Below are positions 19,213 to 29,514 of a stretch of DNA of 64,000 nucleotides, piece by piece. The notes below the pieces were generated by a model that searched no databases, was not told where the DNA came from, and worked only from the letters and a program-made list of their open reading frames with translations. Position 1 is the stretch's first letter, and each line of letters begins with the position of its first letter. This DNA comes from Streptomyces sp. TP-A0356 (lineage in GTDB: Bacteria > Actinomycetota > Actinomycetes > Streptomycetales > Streptomycetaceae): contig NZ_BBZJ01000017.1 of assembly GCF_001417775.1 (NCBI RefSeq), forward strand, positions 372,001 through 436,000. Reading direction: 5' to 3'. Position numbers and translations under genes: made by a program.

Positions 19213-20151
19213 ATGGACATGCAGGAGCAGGCGGCCGGGGTCGCCGTCGGCGCTGTGGACTTCGGGCTGAAGGGGCCGCGCGGCTGGACGTTCCGGGGCG
19301 TCGGATTCGATGCGGAGCCCGGCTCGCTCATCGCCGTCGCCGGACCCTCGGGCTCCGGCCGGACCTGTCTGCTGCTCGCGCTCACCGGACGGATGAAGCC
19401 GACCGAGGGGCGTGCCACGGTCGGGCGCCACCGGCTGCCCAAGGACATGTCCACGGTGCGCCGGATCAGCGCGCTCGCGCACGTGCCCGGGGTCACCGAC
19501 CTCGACCCGGCGCTGACCGTCGGCGAGCACCTGCGCGAACGGGCCCTGCTGGAAGCCCGGTTCGGGGACTCCCTGCGGGCGCTGCTGCGACCGCGGAGCG
19601 AGCGGGCGGCCGAGAAGGGGCGGCGGATCGACACCGCCCTGGCGGCCGCCGGACTCGACCCGGAGGCGCTGCCGAAGGGCACCCGCACCGCCGTACGCGA
19701 CCTGGAGCGGCTGGAGTCCCTGCGGCTGTCCGTGGCGCTGGCCCTGATCGGCCGTCCGCTCCTGCTGGCCGTCGACGACGCCGACCTCAAGCTGTCCGGC
19801 GCCGAACGGGCCGCCGCCTGGGGCATGTTGAGGTCCCTCACCGAGGCCGGGACCACGGTCCTCGCGGTGTGCGCCGAGGCCCCCGAGGGCGCCGTCGTGG
19901 TGTCCACGGCACCCGCGGCCGGCGCGGGGCCCCACGACGGCCCACGACCGGGCCACGCCGAGGACTCGCCCGGGGCCGCGGGCGGCGAACCGCACCCCGT
20001 GGACGGCGCGAGCGGCGAGCAGGACCCCTCGGACGCCGCCGGCGGCAAGCAGGACGCACGCGAGGCGGCCACCCCCCAGGAGCCGTCCCGGGACGGCAGC
20101 GACGACGACAAGGAGACGGCGGATGCGCTCGCCGAGACTGGCCGCGCTTGA
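19213..20151 (+). CDS. ABC-type ATP-binding protein with degenerate Walker A
   Basis: A 312-residue ABC ATPase-like subunit. The Walker A site reads GPSGSGRT, so Arg (residue 50) replaces the normally invariant Lys, and the LSGGQ signature is not recognisable; a Walker B-like LLLAVDDAD is present. The C-terminal 70 residues are low-complexity (Gly, Asp, Pro, Ala). ATPase activity is therefore doubtful. ATG 19213 has a GGGGGG ribosome region and begins the conserved part; the frame extends upstream to 19006. It overlaps the YhgE/Pip gene by 29 nt, which suggests the two work together. Confidence 0.8.
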   Translation: MDMQEQAAGVAVGAVDFGLKGPRGWTFRGVGFDAEPGSLIAVAGPSGSGRTCLLLALTGRMKPTEGRATVGRHRLPKDMSTVRRISALAHVPGVTDLDPALTVGEHLRERALLEARFGDSLRALLRPRSERAAEKGRRIDTALAAAGLDPEALPKGTRTAVRDLERLESLRLSVALALIGRPLLLAVDDADLKLSGAERAAAWGMLRSLTEAGTTVLAVCAEAPEGAVVVSTAPAAGAGPHDGPRPGHAEDSPGAAGGEPHPVDGASGEQDPSDAAGGKQDAREAATPQEPSRDGSDDDKETADALAETGRA

Positions 20152-22207
20152 GCTCAGGCGGTTCGGCAGGGGGAGGCTGCCCCGCGCGGCAATGGTCGCG
20201 CTCCTGCTGCTGCCGCTGCTGTACGGCGCCCTGTACCTGTGGTCGTTCTGGGACCCGTACGGGCGGCTCGACCGCATCCCCGTGGCGCTCGTCAACGACG
20301 ACAAGGGAGCGACCGCGGCCGGGCAAAGACTCACCGCGGGCGACGACCTCGTCGAGGGGCTGCGGAGGAGCGAGACCTTCGAGTGGCACGAGGTCAGCTC
20401 CGCCGAGGCCAGGAAGGGCGTCGAGGACGGCACGTACTACCTCTCGCTGACCATGCCGTCCGACTTCAGCGCGCGCATCGCCTCCAGCTCAGGGCACTCC
20501 CCCGAGACGGGCGCCCTCCAGGTGCGCACGAACGACGCGAACAACTACATCGTCGGGCAGATCTCCAAGACGGTGTTCAACGAGGTGCGCGCGGCGGCCT
20601 CCACGAAGGCGTCGCGGTCGTTCCTCGACAGGATCTACATCTCGTTCTCCGACATCCACGGTGCGACGGTGAAGGCCGCCAAGGGCGCCGACCGGCTCAC
20701 GGGCGGCATCGGGAAGGCGGAGAAGGGTTCCAAGGACCTCGCCGACGGACTCGGGCAGGCCAGGAACGGCAGCGGGAAGCTCTCGAGCGGTGTGAACAAG
20801 CTCGACACGGGCGCGGGCGACCTTGAGGACGGCGCGCAACAGGTCGCGGACGGCACGCAGGCGCTGGCCGACCGGGTGCACGGGGCGGCCGACCAGGTGC
20901 GGCCCTTCCTGAAGAACAACGGCAGGCAGATCGCCGACACCGCGACCGTGGTGGCCGATTCGGCGGATGTGATCAGCGGCCACCTCGACACGTTCGTCAC
21001 CACGGCCCCCATCGCGGCGGACGGCACCCGCAAGGCGTCCGAAGCGCTGGACGCGGTCTACCGCAGGCGCTGCGTCGAGCAGCTCGTGCCCGACCCGGCG
21101 TGCGACGACCTCGAGAAGGCGAAGGACGCGGCGGCCCAGGCGGCCCGTCTCGCCAAGGACGTGAACACCGTGGTACAGGACTACCACGGCGACATGACCG
21201 GCATGCAGCGGGACCTCAAGACCCTCCAGCGGCAGGCCCGGGCGCTCGCCAAGGCGGCACCGCACCTGTCCGAGGACCTCGACAACGCGGTCACCAAGGT
21301 GGACGCGCTCAACAGGGGCGCCGCCGAGGTCGCCAAGGGGGCCCGGAAGCTGCACACCGGCCTCGGCACCGCCAGGACGGGCGCGGCGGACCTTGACGCG
21401 GGCGTCGGCAAGCTGACGACCGGGGCGATCGACCTCAACGGAGGCATGTACAAGCTCGTCGACGGCTCCGGGAAGCTCGCCGGCGGACTCCACGACGGCG
21501 CGGGGAAGATCCCGGACTACGGCAAGCAGGACCGCGACCGGCACACGGAGGTGATGTCCGACCCGGTGCACCTCGCCACCAACGACCTGCACAAGGCCCC
21601 CAACTACGGCACCGGCTTCGCCCCGTACTTCATCCCGCTGTCGCTGTGGGTGGGTGCGATGGTGGCGTACATGCTGATCCCGCCGCTGAACCGGCGCGCG
21701 CTCGCGGCGGGCGCCTCGGCCTGGCGGATCGCGCTGGCGGGCTGGCTTCCGGTGGCCGCCGTGGGTGTGCTCCAGACGGCCGCCCTCATGGCCGTGCTGC
21801 ACTGGGCGATCGGCCTGCGGATGCTGCGGGCGGCCGGGACGATCGGCTTCCTGTTCCTGGTGGCGGCGTGCTTCGCGGCGATCGTCCAGTGGCTGAACGC
21901 GCGATTCGGCGCGGCGGGCCGGATCCTCGTCCTCGCACTGCTGATGCTCCAGCTGACCTCCGCGGGCGGCACGTACCCCGTGCAGACCAGTCCCGGCTTC
22001 TTCAACGCGATCCACCCCTTCCTGCCGATGAGTTACGTCGTCGAGGCCCTCAGGCGGCTCATCACGGGCGGCGGACTCGGGCCGGTGTGGCAGGCGTGCG
22101 CCGTGCTGACGGCGTTCACCGCGGGCGCCCTCGCGCTCACCGCCCTGTCGGCCCGCCGCAGGCAGGTGTGGACCCTCGACCGGCTGCACCCGGAGCTGAG
22201 CCTGTGA
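20123..22207 (+). CDS. YhgE/Pip-domain membrane protein
   Basis: A 694-residue membrane protein of the YhgE/Pip type: one N-terminal membrane helix, a large extracytoplasmic region with repeated alanine/glycine-rich heptad-like segments (such as GSKDLADGLGQARNGSGKLSSG), and about five C-terminal helices resembling ABC-2 permeases. Relatives include phage-infection protein and type VII secretion-associated factors; the exact role is unknown. ATG 20123 has AAGGAG upstream and overlaps the ATP-binding gene. The next gene is its probable TetR regulator. Confidence 0.88.
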   Translation: MRSPRLAALELRRFGRGRLPRAAMVALLLLPLLYGALYLWSFWDPYGRLDRIPVALVNDDKGATAAGQRLTAGDDLVEGLRRSETFEWHEVSSAEARKGVEDGTYYLSLTMPSDFSARIASSSGHSPETGALQVRTNDANNYIVGQISKTVFNEVRAAASTKASRSFLDRIYISFSDIHGATVKAAKGADRLTGGIGKAEKGSKDLADGLGQARNGSGKLSSGVNKLDTGAGDLEDGAQQVADGTQALADRVHGAADQVRPFLKNNGRQIADTATVVADSADVISGHLDTFVTTAPIAADGTRKASEALDAVYRRRCVEQLVPDPACDDLEKAKDAAAQAARLAKDVNTVVQDYHGDMTGMQRDLKTLQRQARALAKAAPHLSEDLDNAVTKVDALNRGAAEVAKGARKLHTGLGTARTGAADLDAGVGKLTTGAIDLNGGMYKLVDGSGKLAGGLHDGAGKIPDYGKQDRDRHTEVMSDPVHLATNDLHKAPNYGTGFAPYFIPLSLWVGAMVAYMLIPPLNRRALAAGASAWRIALAGWLPVAAVGVLQTAALMAVLHWAIGLRMLRAAGTIGFLFLVAACFAAIVQWLNARFGAAGRILVLALLMLQLTSAGGTYPVQTSPGFFNAIHPFLPMSYVVEALRRLITGGGLGPVWQACAVLTAFTAGALALTALSARRRQVWTLDRLHPELSL

Positions 22208-22263
22208 CGGCCGTGGCCGGGCCTGCGCCCTCCGGGGCGGCGGTGCCTGTGACAATCAGGGCC

Positions 22264-22899
22264 ATGGAACGCAGCAGCGCCGCCGCGGGAGGCGGTTCGA
22301 GCCGTCGTGAGGCGACCCGGCAGAAGCTCTACGAAGCAGCCGTCACCCTGATCGCGGAGCAGGGGTTCTCCGCGACCACCGTCGACGAGATCGCCGAACG
22401 GGCCGGGGTCGCCAAGGGCACGGTCTACTACAACTTCGCGAGCAAGTCCGTCCTCTTCGAGGAACTGCTGCGGCACGGTGTGGGGCTCCTGACCGCGTCC
22501 TTGCAGGAGGCGGCCGAGAACACGGATCTGGCCGGCGGCACCAAGGTGGACGCCCTGGACGCGATGATCCGCGCGGGACTCGGCTTCATCGCCCGCTACC
22601 CGGCCTTCACCCAGCTGTACGTGGCCGAGCTGTGGCGCACCAACCGGGCCTGGCAGTCCACGCTCATGGTGGTCCGGCAGCAGGTCGTCGCGGTGATCGA
22701 GCGCGTGCTGCGCGACGGCGTGGCGAACGGCGAGTTCAGCGACGAGATCGACATCCCGCTGACGGCTGCCGCGCTGGTCGGGATGGTTCTGGTCGCGGCC
22801 CTGGACTGGCAGGCGTTCCAGCCGGAGCGCTCCCTGGACGACGTCCACGCCTCGCTGTCGCGGCTGCTCCAGGGGCGCGTGAGCGGCGCCCGTCAGTAA
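22264..22899 (+). CDS. TetR-family transcriptional regulator
   Basis: A 211-residue regulator with an N-terminal TetR helix-turn-helix (TRQKLYEAAVTLIAEQGFSATTVDEIAERAGVAKGTVYYNFASK, roughly residues 18-62) and a variable ligand-binding domain. It lies 56 bp after the YhgE/Pip gene and probably represses the operon through the palindrome at 19144-19157. ATG 22264 was chosen; a GTG five codons upstream (22249) is possible. Confidence 0.9.
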   Translation: MERSSAAAGGGSSRREATRQKLYEAAVTLIAEQGFSATTVDEIAERAGVAKGTVYYNFASKSVLFEELLRHGVGLLTASLQEAAENTDLAGGTKVDALDAMIRAGLGFIARYPAFTQLYVAELWRTNRAWQSTLMVVRQQVVAVIERVLRDGVANGEFSDEIDIPLTAAALVGMVLVAALDWQAFQPERSLDDVHASLSRLLQGRVSGARQ

Positions 22900-23402
22900 A
22901 GACGCAGCTCAGGACACGAACCGCTGCTGGAGTATCAGGGAGCGGGGCGGACGAAAGCGCCGGTCGGGGTGGCCGCGTCTCCCGCGGGCCGCCTCGAACC
23001 GGCGCTCCGTCGTGCTCCCCCGTCGTCCCCCGTTGGACCCCCGTTCGGTCGTTCCCCCGGGTCTCCCCCTGTCTCGCTTCCGCCGTAGGGGACGACGGAA
23101 GGAGCGGCCAGGGGCGGGCACCGTTCCGCCGCCCCGTGTCGGCGGTGCCGGAGCCGTACCCCTTTCCGTGTCTCCACTCTCTCGTTCGCGCAGGTCGGCC
23201 CCCATCCGCGCGCGTACTCTCACTGCCTAGGTACGGATACTCACTCGCGCGCACTCATCCCCAGGACGCTCCGGGGCCCACTGATGGGCTTCGCGTCCGT
23301 ATCGGCACTCACCCGGTCGGCGGCGAAGCCGGTGAGGTCCCCGAAAGGACTGGTCAGGGGCGCGCGGCGGGATTGTCGGCGGCGGCCTATAGAGTCGCTG
23401 GC
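22900..23402. other. Intergenic region without a supported gene
   Basis: About 500 bp between the TetR gene and the CrtI-like gene. It is rich in short C-tracts with no sustained codon bias. The only signal I see is a TAGAGT box seven nucleotides before the ATG at 23403, consistent with a leaderless transcript. Confidence 0.5.
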
Positions 23403-24899
23403 ATGGCACGGATTGCGGTGATCGGCGCCGGGATGGGCGCGATGGCGGCCGCCGCCCGGCTCGCCGTCGCGGGCCACCGGGTGGTGGTGTACGAGCGTAC
23501 GCAGACGTACGGCGGTGCGCTGCGCCGTCTCGTGCGCGACGGCTTCTCGTTCGACACCGGCCCCGGCCTGCTGCCGCTGCCGGCCGTCTATCGCGATCTG
23601 TTCCTCAAGACCGGCAAGGAGCCGCTGGAGGACTGCGTCGAGCTGGCCCAGGTGGACCCGTCGTCGCGGCACGTCTTCGCGGACGGCACGGAGGTCTGCC
23701 TGCCGAACGCGTCACGGGCGGGGACCGTCTCCGCGCTGGACGAGGCGCTGGGCTCGGGCGCGGGTGCGCGCTGGGGCGACTTCCTGGTGCGGGCCCGCGA
23801 GGCCTGGGACCGCACGCGCCGGCCTCTTCTGGAAGAGCCGCTGTGGCCCAACTGGACGGTGCTGGCCGAGCGTGAGCCGTACCCGGCGGTGCCGCACAAG
23901 AAGCTGCTGCGTACCCGGCGGGCCCGGACGCTCGCCGAGATCGCCGCCTGGGAGCTGCGGGACCCGCGGCTCGCGGCCCTCCTGGAGAGCCACGCCCTGG
24001 CGTACGGCCTGGATCCCCGTACCACCCCGGCGAGCGCTGCCGTGCTGCCGTACATGGAGCACGCCTTCGGCACCTGGTACGTGCGCGGCGGCCTGAGGGA
24101 GCTGGCGCGTGCCCTCTACGATCGGTGCCTGGCCAGGGGGGTGGAGTTCGTCCTCGGCACCGAGGTCACCGGGATCGTCGAGAAGGACGGCCGGGCCGCG
24201 GGGGTGGAGTTGGCGGACAGCTCGGTGGCGGAGGCGGACCATGTGGTGGCCGGGGTCGCGCCGGGCGTCCTCGACCGACTGGTATCGGGGACGCCGGCCG
24301 CGCGGGGTGCGGACGATGTCGCACCGCGGCGCGGGACTCCCAGCCGTCTGACGGTGCTGCTGGCCCTGCGCGGGGGGCGGCCTGAGGGCACCGCGCACCG
24401 GACCGTGGTCCACACGGCCGACCGCGAGGGCGAGTTGGACCGGCTCTTCGGCGAACCCGCCGGGCTTCCGCCCGCTCCGACGGTGACCGTGCTGCGGCCG
24501 GACGACCCCGCGCTGGTGCCCGACGCCGGGCACGAGGCGGTCACGCTGACGGTCACGGCGCCCTCGGGCCTGAGCGCCTCCGAGGCCGACGTGGACCGGA
24601 TCCTCGGTGCCGCGGAGCGCGCGATACCCGGGCTCGGCGACCGCCTGCTCTGGCGTGAGGTGCGGGATCCGGCCGATGTCGCCGAGGACACCGGCGCGCC
24701 CGGCGGCGCGATCCCCGCACCGGCCCTCGCCGCGGCCGGCGGCCGACTGCTGCAACCGTCCAACAGCACACGCATACCTGGCCTGTTCACGGTCGGCGGC
24801 TGGTCCCACCCCGGCGGGGGCCTCCCCCACGCCGGCATGTCGGGCGCGCTGGTGGCCGGGCTCATCGTGGAGGGGCCGGACTTCCGCGGCTCGCGGTGA
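23403..24899 (+). CDS. CrtI/phytoene desaturase-like FAD oxidoreductase
   Basis: A 498-residue flavoprotein with an N-terminal dinucleotide-binding motif (AVIGAGMGAMAAAARLAVAGHRVVVYE), the CrtI-family segment SFDTGPGLLPLP and a C-terminal FAD motif around VGGWSHPGGGLPHAGMSGALVAG. The family desaturates or isomerises carotenoids or related polyprenoids, but no carotenoid genes are nearby, so the substrate is unknown. ATG 23403 lacks a ribosome site but has TAGAGT seven nucleotides upstream, so the mRNA may be leaderless. The long open frame before it is not coding. Confidence 0.85.
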   Translation: MARIAVIGAGMGAMAAAARLAVAGHRVVVYERTQTYGGALRRLVRDGFSFDTGPGLLPLPAVYRDLFLKTGKEPLEDCVELAQVDPSSRHVFADGTEVCLPNASRAGTVSALDEALGSGAGARWGDFLVRAREAWDRTRRPLLEEPLWPNWTVLAEREPYPAVPHKKLLRTRRARTLAEIAAWELRDPRLAALLESHALAYGLDPRTTPASAAVLPYMEHAFGTWYVRGGLRELARALYDRCLARGVEFVLGTEVTGIVEKDGRAAGVELADSSVAEADHVVAGVAPGVLDRLVSGTPAARGADDVAPRRGTPSRLTVLLALRGGRPEGTAHRTVVHTADREGELDRLFGEPAGLPPAPTVTVLRPDDPALVPDAGHEAVTLTVTAPSGLSASEADVDRILGAAERAIPGLGDRLLWREVRDPADVAEDTGAPGGAIPAPALAAAGGRLLQPSNSTRIPGLFTVGGWSHPGGGLPHAGMSGALVAGLIVEGPDFRGSR

Positions 24900-24925
24900 G
24901 GTCACCGGTAGCGTCCGGCAGTGCG

Positions 24926-24958
24926 CCGAGGGCCCGGTGCTCGGCACCGGGCCCTCGG
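24926..24958. terminator. Terminator between convergent genes
   Basis: A perfect 15-bp stem (ccgagggcccggtgc / gcaccgggccctcgg) with a 3-nt loop lies between the CrtI-like gene and the convergent Tyr/Gln-rich protein gene. Confidence 0.8.
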
Positions 24959-24985
24959 ATGATCGCGACCGCTGCCGCGGGCCGC

Positions 24986-25915
24986 TCAGAAGCGGTAGTG
25001 CTCGTCGAAGCCGTTGCCGTGCGCGGTGCCGTGCGCGGTGCCGTCGCCCTGGTACGGGTAGGGCTGCTCCGGCGGAAGTGCGGCGCCGGACCCGTCGTCG
25101 GCGGTCCGCTGCTGGGGCACCCAGACACCGTCGGGCGGCGTCTCGCCGTAGGTGGGGGTCCCGTACTGGTCCTGACCGTAGGTGTGCTGCCCGTACCCCT
25201 GCTGGCCACCGTACGTGGTGTCGTACGCGCCACCGCCGTAGGTCCCCGTGCCGAGGTAGGGGTCGGAGTAGCCGGAGTACTGCTGCTGGCCGTTGTCGTA
25301 GCCGTACTGCTGCTGCCCGTATGCCGAGTAGCCGTCGTACGCGTAGGCCTGCTGGTCCTGGGCCTGGCCGGCGGCGGCGTAGGACCCGTCGGCCGCGGCT
25401 GCGTACGCCGCGCCGGTGTAGATGCCGTAGGAACCCGTCTCCTCGGGCAGCGGCTGCGGCTCGTACACGGCGGTCGCCTCGGCCGGGGTCTCCGCGGGCT
25501 GCGGCCGGGTGAAGACGTCGTCGCGGTCGTCGTCGTAGGAGTCGTCCTGGCGGTACGTTCCGGCAGCCGTCGACTCGGGGTCGGGGGTCTCGGGCGCCGG
25601 GTCCTGGCGGGCGGCCTCACTGCGGCGGCGCTTGCTGCCACCGCCGTCGTCCTCGTGCGGGCGGTTGCCGACGGCCCAGCCCGCCACGAAGCCGCGCCGG
25701 AACGACAGCGTCACATAGGTCTGCCCGACCGCGAACGCGGCCGCGCCCAGCCCGATGACCCACACCGAGGGGATCAGGACGCCGAAGACGACACCGAGGA
25801 AGCCGACGAAGGCGAGCAGCCGCCAGCGCAGACGCGCCTTGTACTGCAGCAACACCTCACCGAGCAGCCACAGCGCGACGATGCCGAACGCGATGTAGAG
25901 GACCGTCCAGCCCAT
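24986..25915 (-). CDS. Membrane protein with Tyr/Gln/Gly-rich cytoplasmic tail
   Basis: A 309-residue protein with three predicted membrane helices in the first 80 residues, then an acidic linker and a long low-complexity tail rich in Tyr, Gln, Gly and Ala (for example YGQQQYGYDNGQQQYSGY). Such tails occur in several actinobacterial envelope proteins and may be disordered or self-associating. I do not recognise a function. The ATG at 25915 has GGGAGAGGGG upstream; the open frame above it overlaps metF and is a shadow. Confidence 0.8.
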   Translation of the reverse strand: MGWTVLYIAFGIVALWLLGEVLLQYKARLRWRLLAFVGFLGVVFGVLIPSVWVIGLGAAAFAVGQTYVTLSFRRGFVAGWAVGNRPHEDDGGGSKRRRSEAARQDPAPETPDPESTAAGTYRQDDSYDDDRDDVFTRPQPAETPAEATAVYEPQPLPEETGSYGIYTGAAYAAAADGSYAAAGQAQDQQAYAYDGYSAYGQQQYGYDNGQQQYSGYSDPYLGTGTYGGGAYDTTYGGQQGYGQHTYGQDQYGTPTYGETPPDGVWVPQQRTADDGSGAALPPEQPYPYQGDGTAHGTAHGNGFDEHYRF

Positions 25916-25971
25916 GTACGCCCCTCTCCCAGTGGCCGCTTCGCAGTGTGTCGTATGCCGGTGCGGCCGGT

Positions 25972-26930
<959 letters not shown>

Positions 26931-26990
26931 CCGGACGCACGGAATTTGTCCGAATTGTCGACCTGTTGTCCACCCCTCGGACACCGGGCG

Positions 26991-27641
26991 CTAACAGCTC
27001 CGCAGCCGCTTGGCGAATTCGGCCGCCGCCGCGCCCGGGTCCTCCGCCTCCGTGATGGCGCGTACGACGACCACGCGGCGGGCGCCCGCCTCCAGGACCT
27101 GGTCCAGGTTGCCGAGGTCGATGCCGCCGATGGCGAACCAGGGGCGGTCGGTGCCGAGGGCGGCGGTGTGGCGGACCAGGCCGAGGCCGGGGGCCGGACG
27201 GCCGGGCTTGGTGGGGGTGGGCCAGCAGGGACCCGTGCAGAAGTAGTCCACGCCCTCCTGGACGGCGGCGGCCTCGGCCTCCGCCTCGGAGTGCGTGGAG
27301 CGGCCTATGAGGACGTCGTCGCCGAGGAGGGCGCGGGCCGCGGGAACGGGCAGGTCGCCCTGGCCGAGGTGCAGGACGTCGGAGGCGGCGGCGTGGGCGA
27401 CGTCCGCGCGGTCGTTCACCGCGAGCAGCTTGCCGTGGCGGCCGCAGGCGTCGGCGAGGACCTGGAGGTGCTCCAGCTCCTCGGCGGCCTCCATGCCCTT
27501 GTCGCGCAGCTGCACGATGTCGACGCCGCCGGCGAGGACCGCGTCGAGGAACTCGGCGAGGTCGCCCTGGCGCTTGCGGGCGTCCGTGCACAGGTAGACG
27601 CGGGCGTCGGCGAGCCGGGCGGTACGGGCGGTGTCGGGCAC
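26991..27641 (-). CDS. thiE: Thiamine-phosphate synthase
   Basis: TIM-barrel enzyme that joins HMP-pyrophosphate and thiazole phosphate to make thiamine phosphate. The 216-residue protein contains [45 protein letters not shown] and FAIGGID, all in the expected order. GTG 27641 has a GGGGGACC ribosome site. Unlike thiO-thiS-thiG, no TPP riboswitch precedes it; a hairpin at 27664-27727 lies just upstream. Confidence 0.95.
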   Translation of the reverse strand: MPDTARTARLADARVYLCTDARKRQGDLAEFLDAVLAGGVDIVQLRDKGMEAAEELEHLQVLADACGRHGKLLAVNDRADVAHAAASDVLHLGQGDLPVPAARALLGDDVLIGRSTHSEAEAEAAAVQEGVDYFCTGPCWPTPTKPGRPAPGLGLVRHTAALGTDRPWFAIGGIDLGNLDQVLEAGARRVVVVRAITEAEDPGAAAAEFAKRLRSC

Positions 27642-27663
27642 GATGGGTCCCCCGGGGTCGGTG

Positions 27664-27727
27664 GCGTACGGGCCGCGGCGGGCGCGGTCGGCCGGGGGCC
27701 GTGGCCCGTGGACCGCGGCCCGTACGC
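27664..27727 (-). terminator. Large inverted repeat between Rv2175c-like gene and thiE
   Basis: Perfect 15-bp arms (gcgtacgggccgcgg / ccgcggcccgtacgc) are separated by 34 nt that contain a second small hairpin. It follows the Rv2175c-like stop and precedes thiE, so it may terminate the upstream transcript or sit in the thiE leader. Confidence 0.55.
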
Positions 27728-27750
27728 CGGACGGTTGTTCTTGGATCGGG

Positions 27751-28116
27751 TCAGACGGCCAGCGCCTGCGCGCGACGCTTCACCTCCGTGCCGCGATTCT
27801 CGCTGAGGGCCTGCGCGGGGGTGCCGGGCAGGGTGGGGTCGGGGGTGAAGAGCCACTCGATCATCTCTTCCACCGTGAAGCCGTCGTCCCGCAGGAGCGT
27901 CAGGGTCCCGGACAGGCCCTTGACGACCTTGTCCCCGTCGATGAAGGCGGCGGGGACGTGCAGCGCACGGTTCTCACCACGGCGTACGGCGATCAGCTGG
28001 CCCTCCTTGACCAGTTGCCGGACGCGGGTCACCTCGACGCCGAGTGCTTCGGCGATGTCGGGCAGGGTGAGCCAGGCGGGGACGAGAGCATCGATCTTGG
28101 TGTCAATCTCGGTCAC
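27751..28116 (-). CDS. Rv2175c-family DNA-binding protein
   Basis: A 121-residue protein with a winged helix-like N-terminal half ([44 protein letters not shown]) and a C-terminal domain ending in [22 protein letters not shown], as in mycobacterial Rv2175c. In Mycobacterium the homologue is a substrate of the neighbouring kinase PknL; here a PASTA kinase lies 4 kb away (32300-34207). GTG 28116 starts at the conserved residues, although no strong ribosome site is visible; the frame continues to 28161. Confidence 0.88.
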   Translation of the reverse strand: MTEIDTKIDALVPAWLTLPDIAEALGVEVTRVRQLVKEGQLIAVRRGENRALHVPAAFIDGDKVVKGLSGTLTLLRDDGFTVEEMIEWLFTPDPTLPGTPAQALSENRGTEVKRRAQALAV

Positions 28117-28255
28117 GGGATCAAGCGTGCCATCCCGGACCGACAGTCGGAAGCGGGGCACCTCCGGTGGGGTGCCGGTTGCCTCCGGCGGTGGACAGGA
28201 CAGGCGTGCGGCACGCCGCCCCGAGGGAGGGCAGACCCCTCACACCGTCGCCTCC

Positions 28256-29482
28256 TCACGCCGTCGCCTCCTTCAAGGGGAGGGACGGGTCCGCCAGGAG
28301 GGTCCGGTCCATGAGGGTGCCCGATTCGATCAGACGGCGGCCCTGGGCCAGGTCCCGGGGGCGGCCCACCGCGAGCAGGGCCACCAGACGGCCCGAGCGC
28401 AGCCAGCACACCGTCCAGGCCGCGCCCTGCGGGTCCCCGCGCCACACCGTCGTGTCCGCGGACGCGTGGTGACCCACGTACTGGACGAAGCGGCCGAACT
28501 GCTCCGACCAGAAGTACGGCACCGGGTCGTACGCCACCGGCGTCTCCCCGATGATGTTCGCGGCCACCGTGCGCGGCCCCTGGAGGGCGTTGTCCCAGTG
28601 GTGGACCAGCAGGCGTTCCTCATAGCGCCCCGACGGGAAGGACGCGCAGTCCCCCACCGCGTACACGTCCGGCACCGACGTGCGCAGATGCTCGTCCGCC
28701 AGCACCTCGCCGTGGATGCCCAGCGCGATGCCCGAGCCGGTGAGCCACGCCGTGGCCGGACGCGCTCCGATGCCCACGACCACCGCGTCCGCGGGCACCC
28801 GCGAGCCGTCGTCGAGCACCACGGCCCCCGGCTCGATGCGCTCCACGCGCGCGTGCGTGCGCAGCTCGGCCCCGCTGTCCGCGTACCAGCCCGTCATGGG
28901 CGCGGCCACCTCCGCGGGCAGCGCCCCGGCGAGCGGCCGGTCCGCGGCCTCCACCACGGTCACCGCGCAGCCCGCCTCGCGCGCGGCGGTGGCGAACTCG
29001 GCGCCGATCCAGCCCGCGCCCACGACCACGATGTCGTGCTGCTGGGCGAGGACCGGCCGCAGTCGTTCGGCGTCGTCCAGCGTGCGCAGCAGATGCACCC
29101 CGGGCACCCCCTCGGCACCCGGCAGCCGGATCGGCTCGGCGCCGGTCGCAAGAACCAGGACGTCGTAGCGGACGGGACCCTCGACGGTGTCCAGCTCGTG
29201 GTCCTCGGGGCGCAGGCCGACCACCTCACGGCCCAGCCGAAGTTCGATCTCCAGGGCCTTGAAGTCGATGTCGAAGGCGGAGCCCTCCGCCTTGCCGAGC
29301 AGCACGGCCTTGGACAGCGGCGGCCTGTCGTACGGCTGGTGCGGCTCCGCGCCGATCAGCGTCACGCTCCCGGTGAAGCCCTGTTCCCGCAGGGCGACCG
29401 CGGTCTGCACCCCGGCCATGCCCGCACCCACGACGACGACGCGCCGTGCCGAATCGCCCCGTGCCTGCGTCTGCTCGCTCAC
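28256..29482 (-). CDS. FAD-dependent ferredoxin reductase-like oxidoreductase
   Basis: A 408-residue pyridine-nucleotide:disulfide-fold reductase. It has two dinucleotide motifs (VVVVGAGMAGVQTAVALREQG and IVVVGAGWIGAEFATAAREAG) and the FAD motif YAVGDCASFP, and resembles rubredoxin/ferredoxin reductases and BenD/AlkT-type enzymes. The redox partner is unknown. GTG 29482 has a TATGGT box six nucleotides upstream, consistent with a leaderless mRNA, and a palindrome at 29500-29514 overlaps the promoter. Confidence 0.87.
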   Translation of the reverse strand: MSEQTQARGDSARRVVVVGAGMAGVQTAVALREQGFTGSVTLIGAEPHQPYDRPPLSKAVLLGKAEGSAFDIDFKALEIELRLGREVVGLRPEDHELDTVEGPVRYDVLVLATGAEPIRLPGAEGVPGVHLLRTLDDAERLRPVLAQQHDIVVVGAGWIGAEFATAAREAGCAVTVVEAADRPLAGALPAEVAAPMTGWYADSGAELRTHARVERIEPGAVVLDDGSRVPADAVVVGIGARPATAWLTGSGIALGIHGEVLADEHLRTSVPDVYAVGDCASFPSGRYEERLLVHHWDNALQGPRTVAANIIGETPVAYDPVPYFWSEQFGRFVQYVGHHASADTTVWRGDPQGAAWTVCWLRSGRLVALLAVGRPRDLAQGRRLIESGTLMDRTLLADPSLPLKEATA

Positions 29483-29499
29483 CTGATCACCATAGACAA

Positions 29500-29514
29500 C
29501 TGACAAATTGTCAG
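29500..29514. promoter_or_regulatory. Operator-like palindrome upstream of the ferredoxin reductase-like gene
   Basis: CTGACAA-A-TTGTCAG is a perfect palindrome with 7-nt arms, located 18 nt upstream of the reductase GTG and directly after the stop of the upstream gene. It overlaps the expected -35 region. The binding factor is not known. Confidence 0.55.

Noticed and set aside
27664..27727. TPP riboswitch for thiE
   Set aside because: The CTGAGA and ACCTGAT-type THI-box motifs are missing; only an inverted repeat is present.
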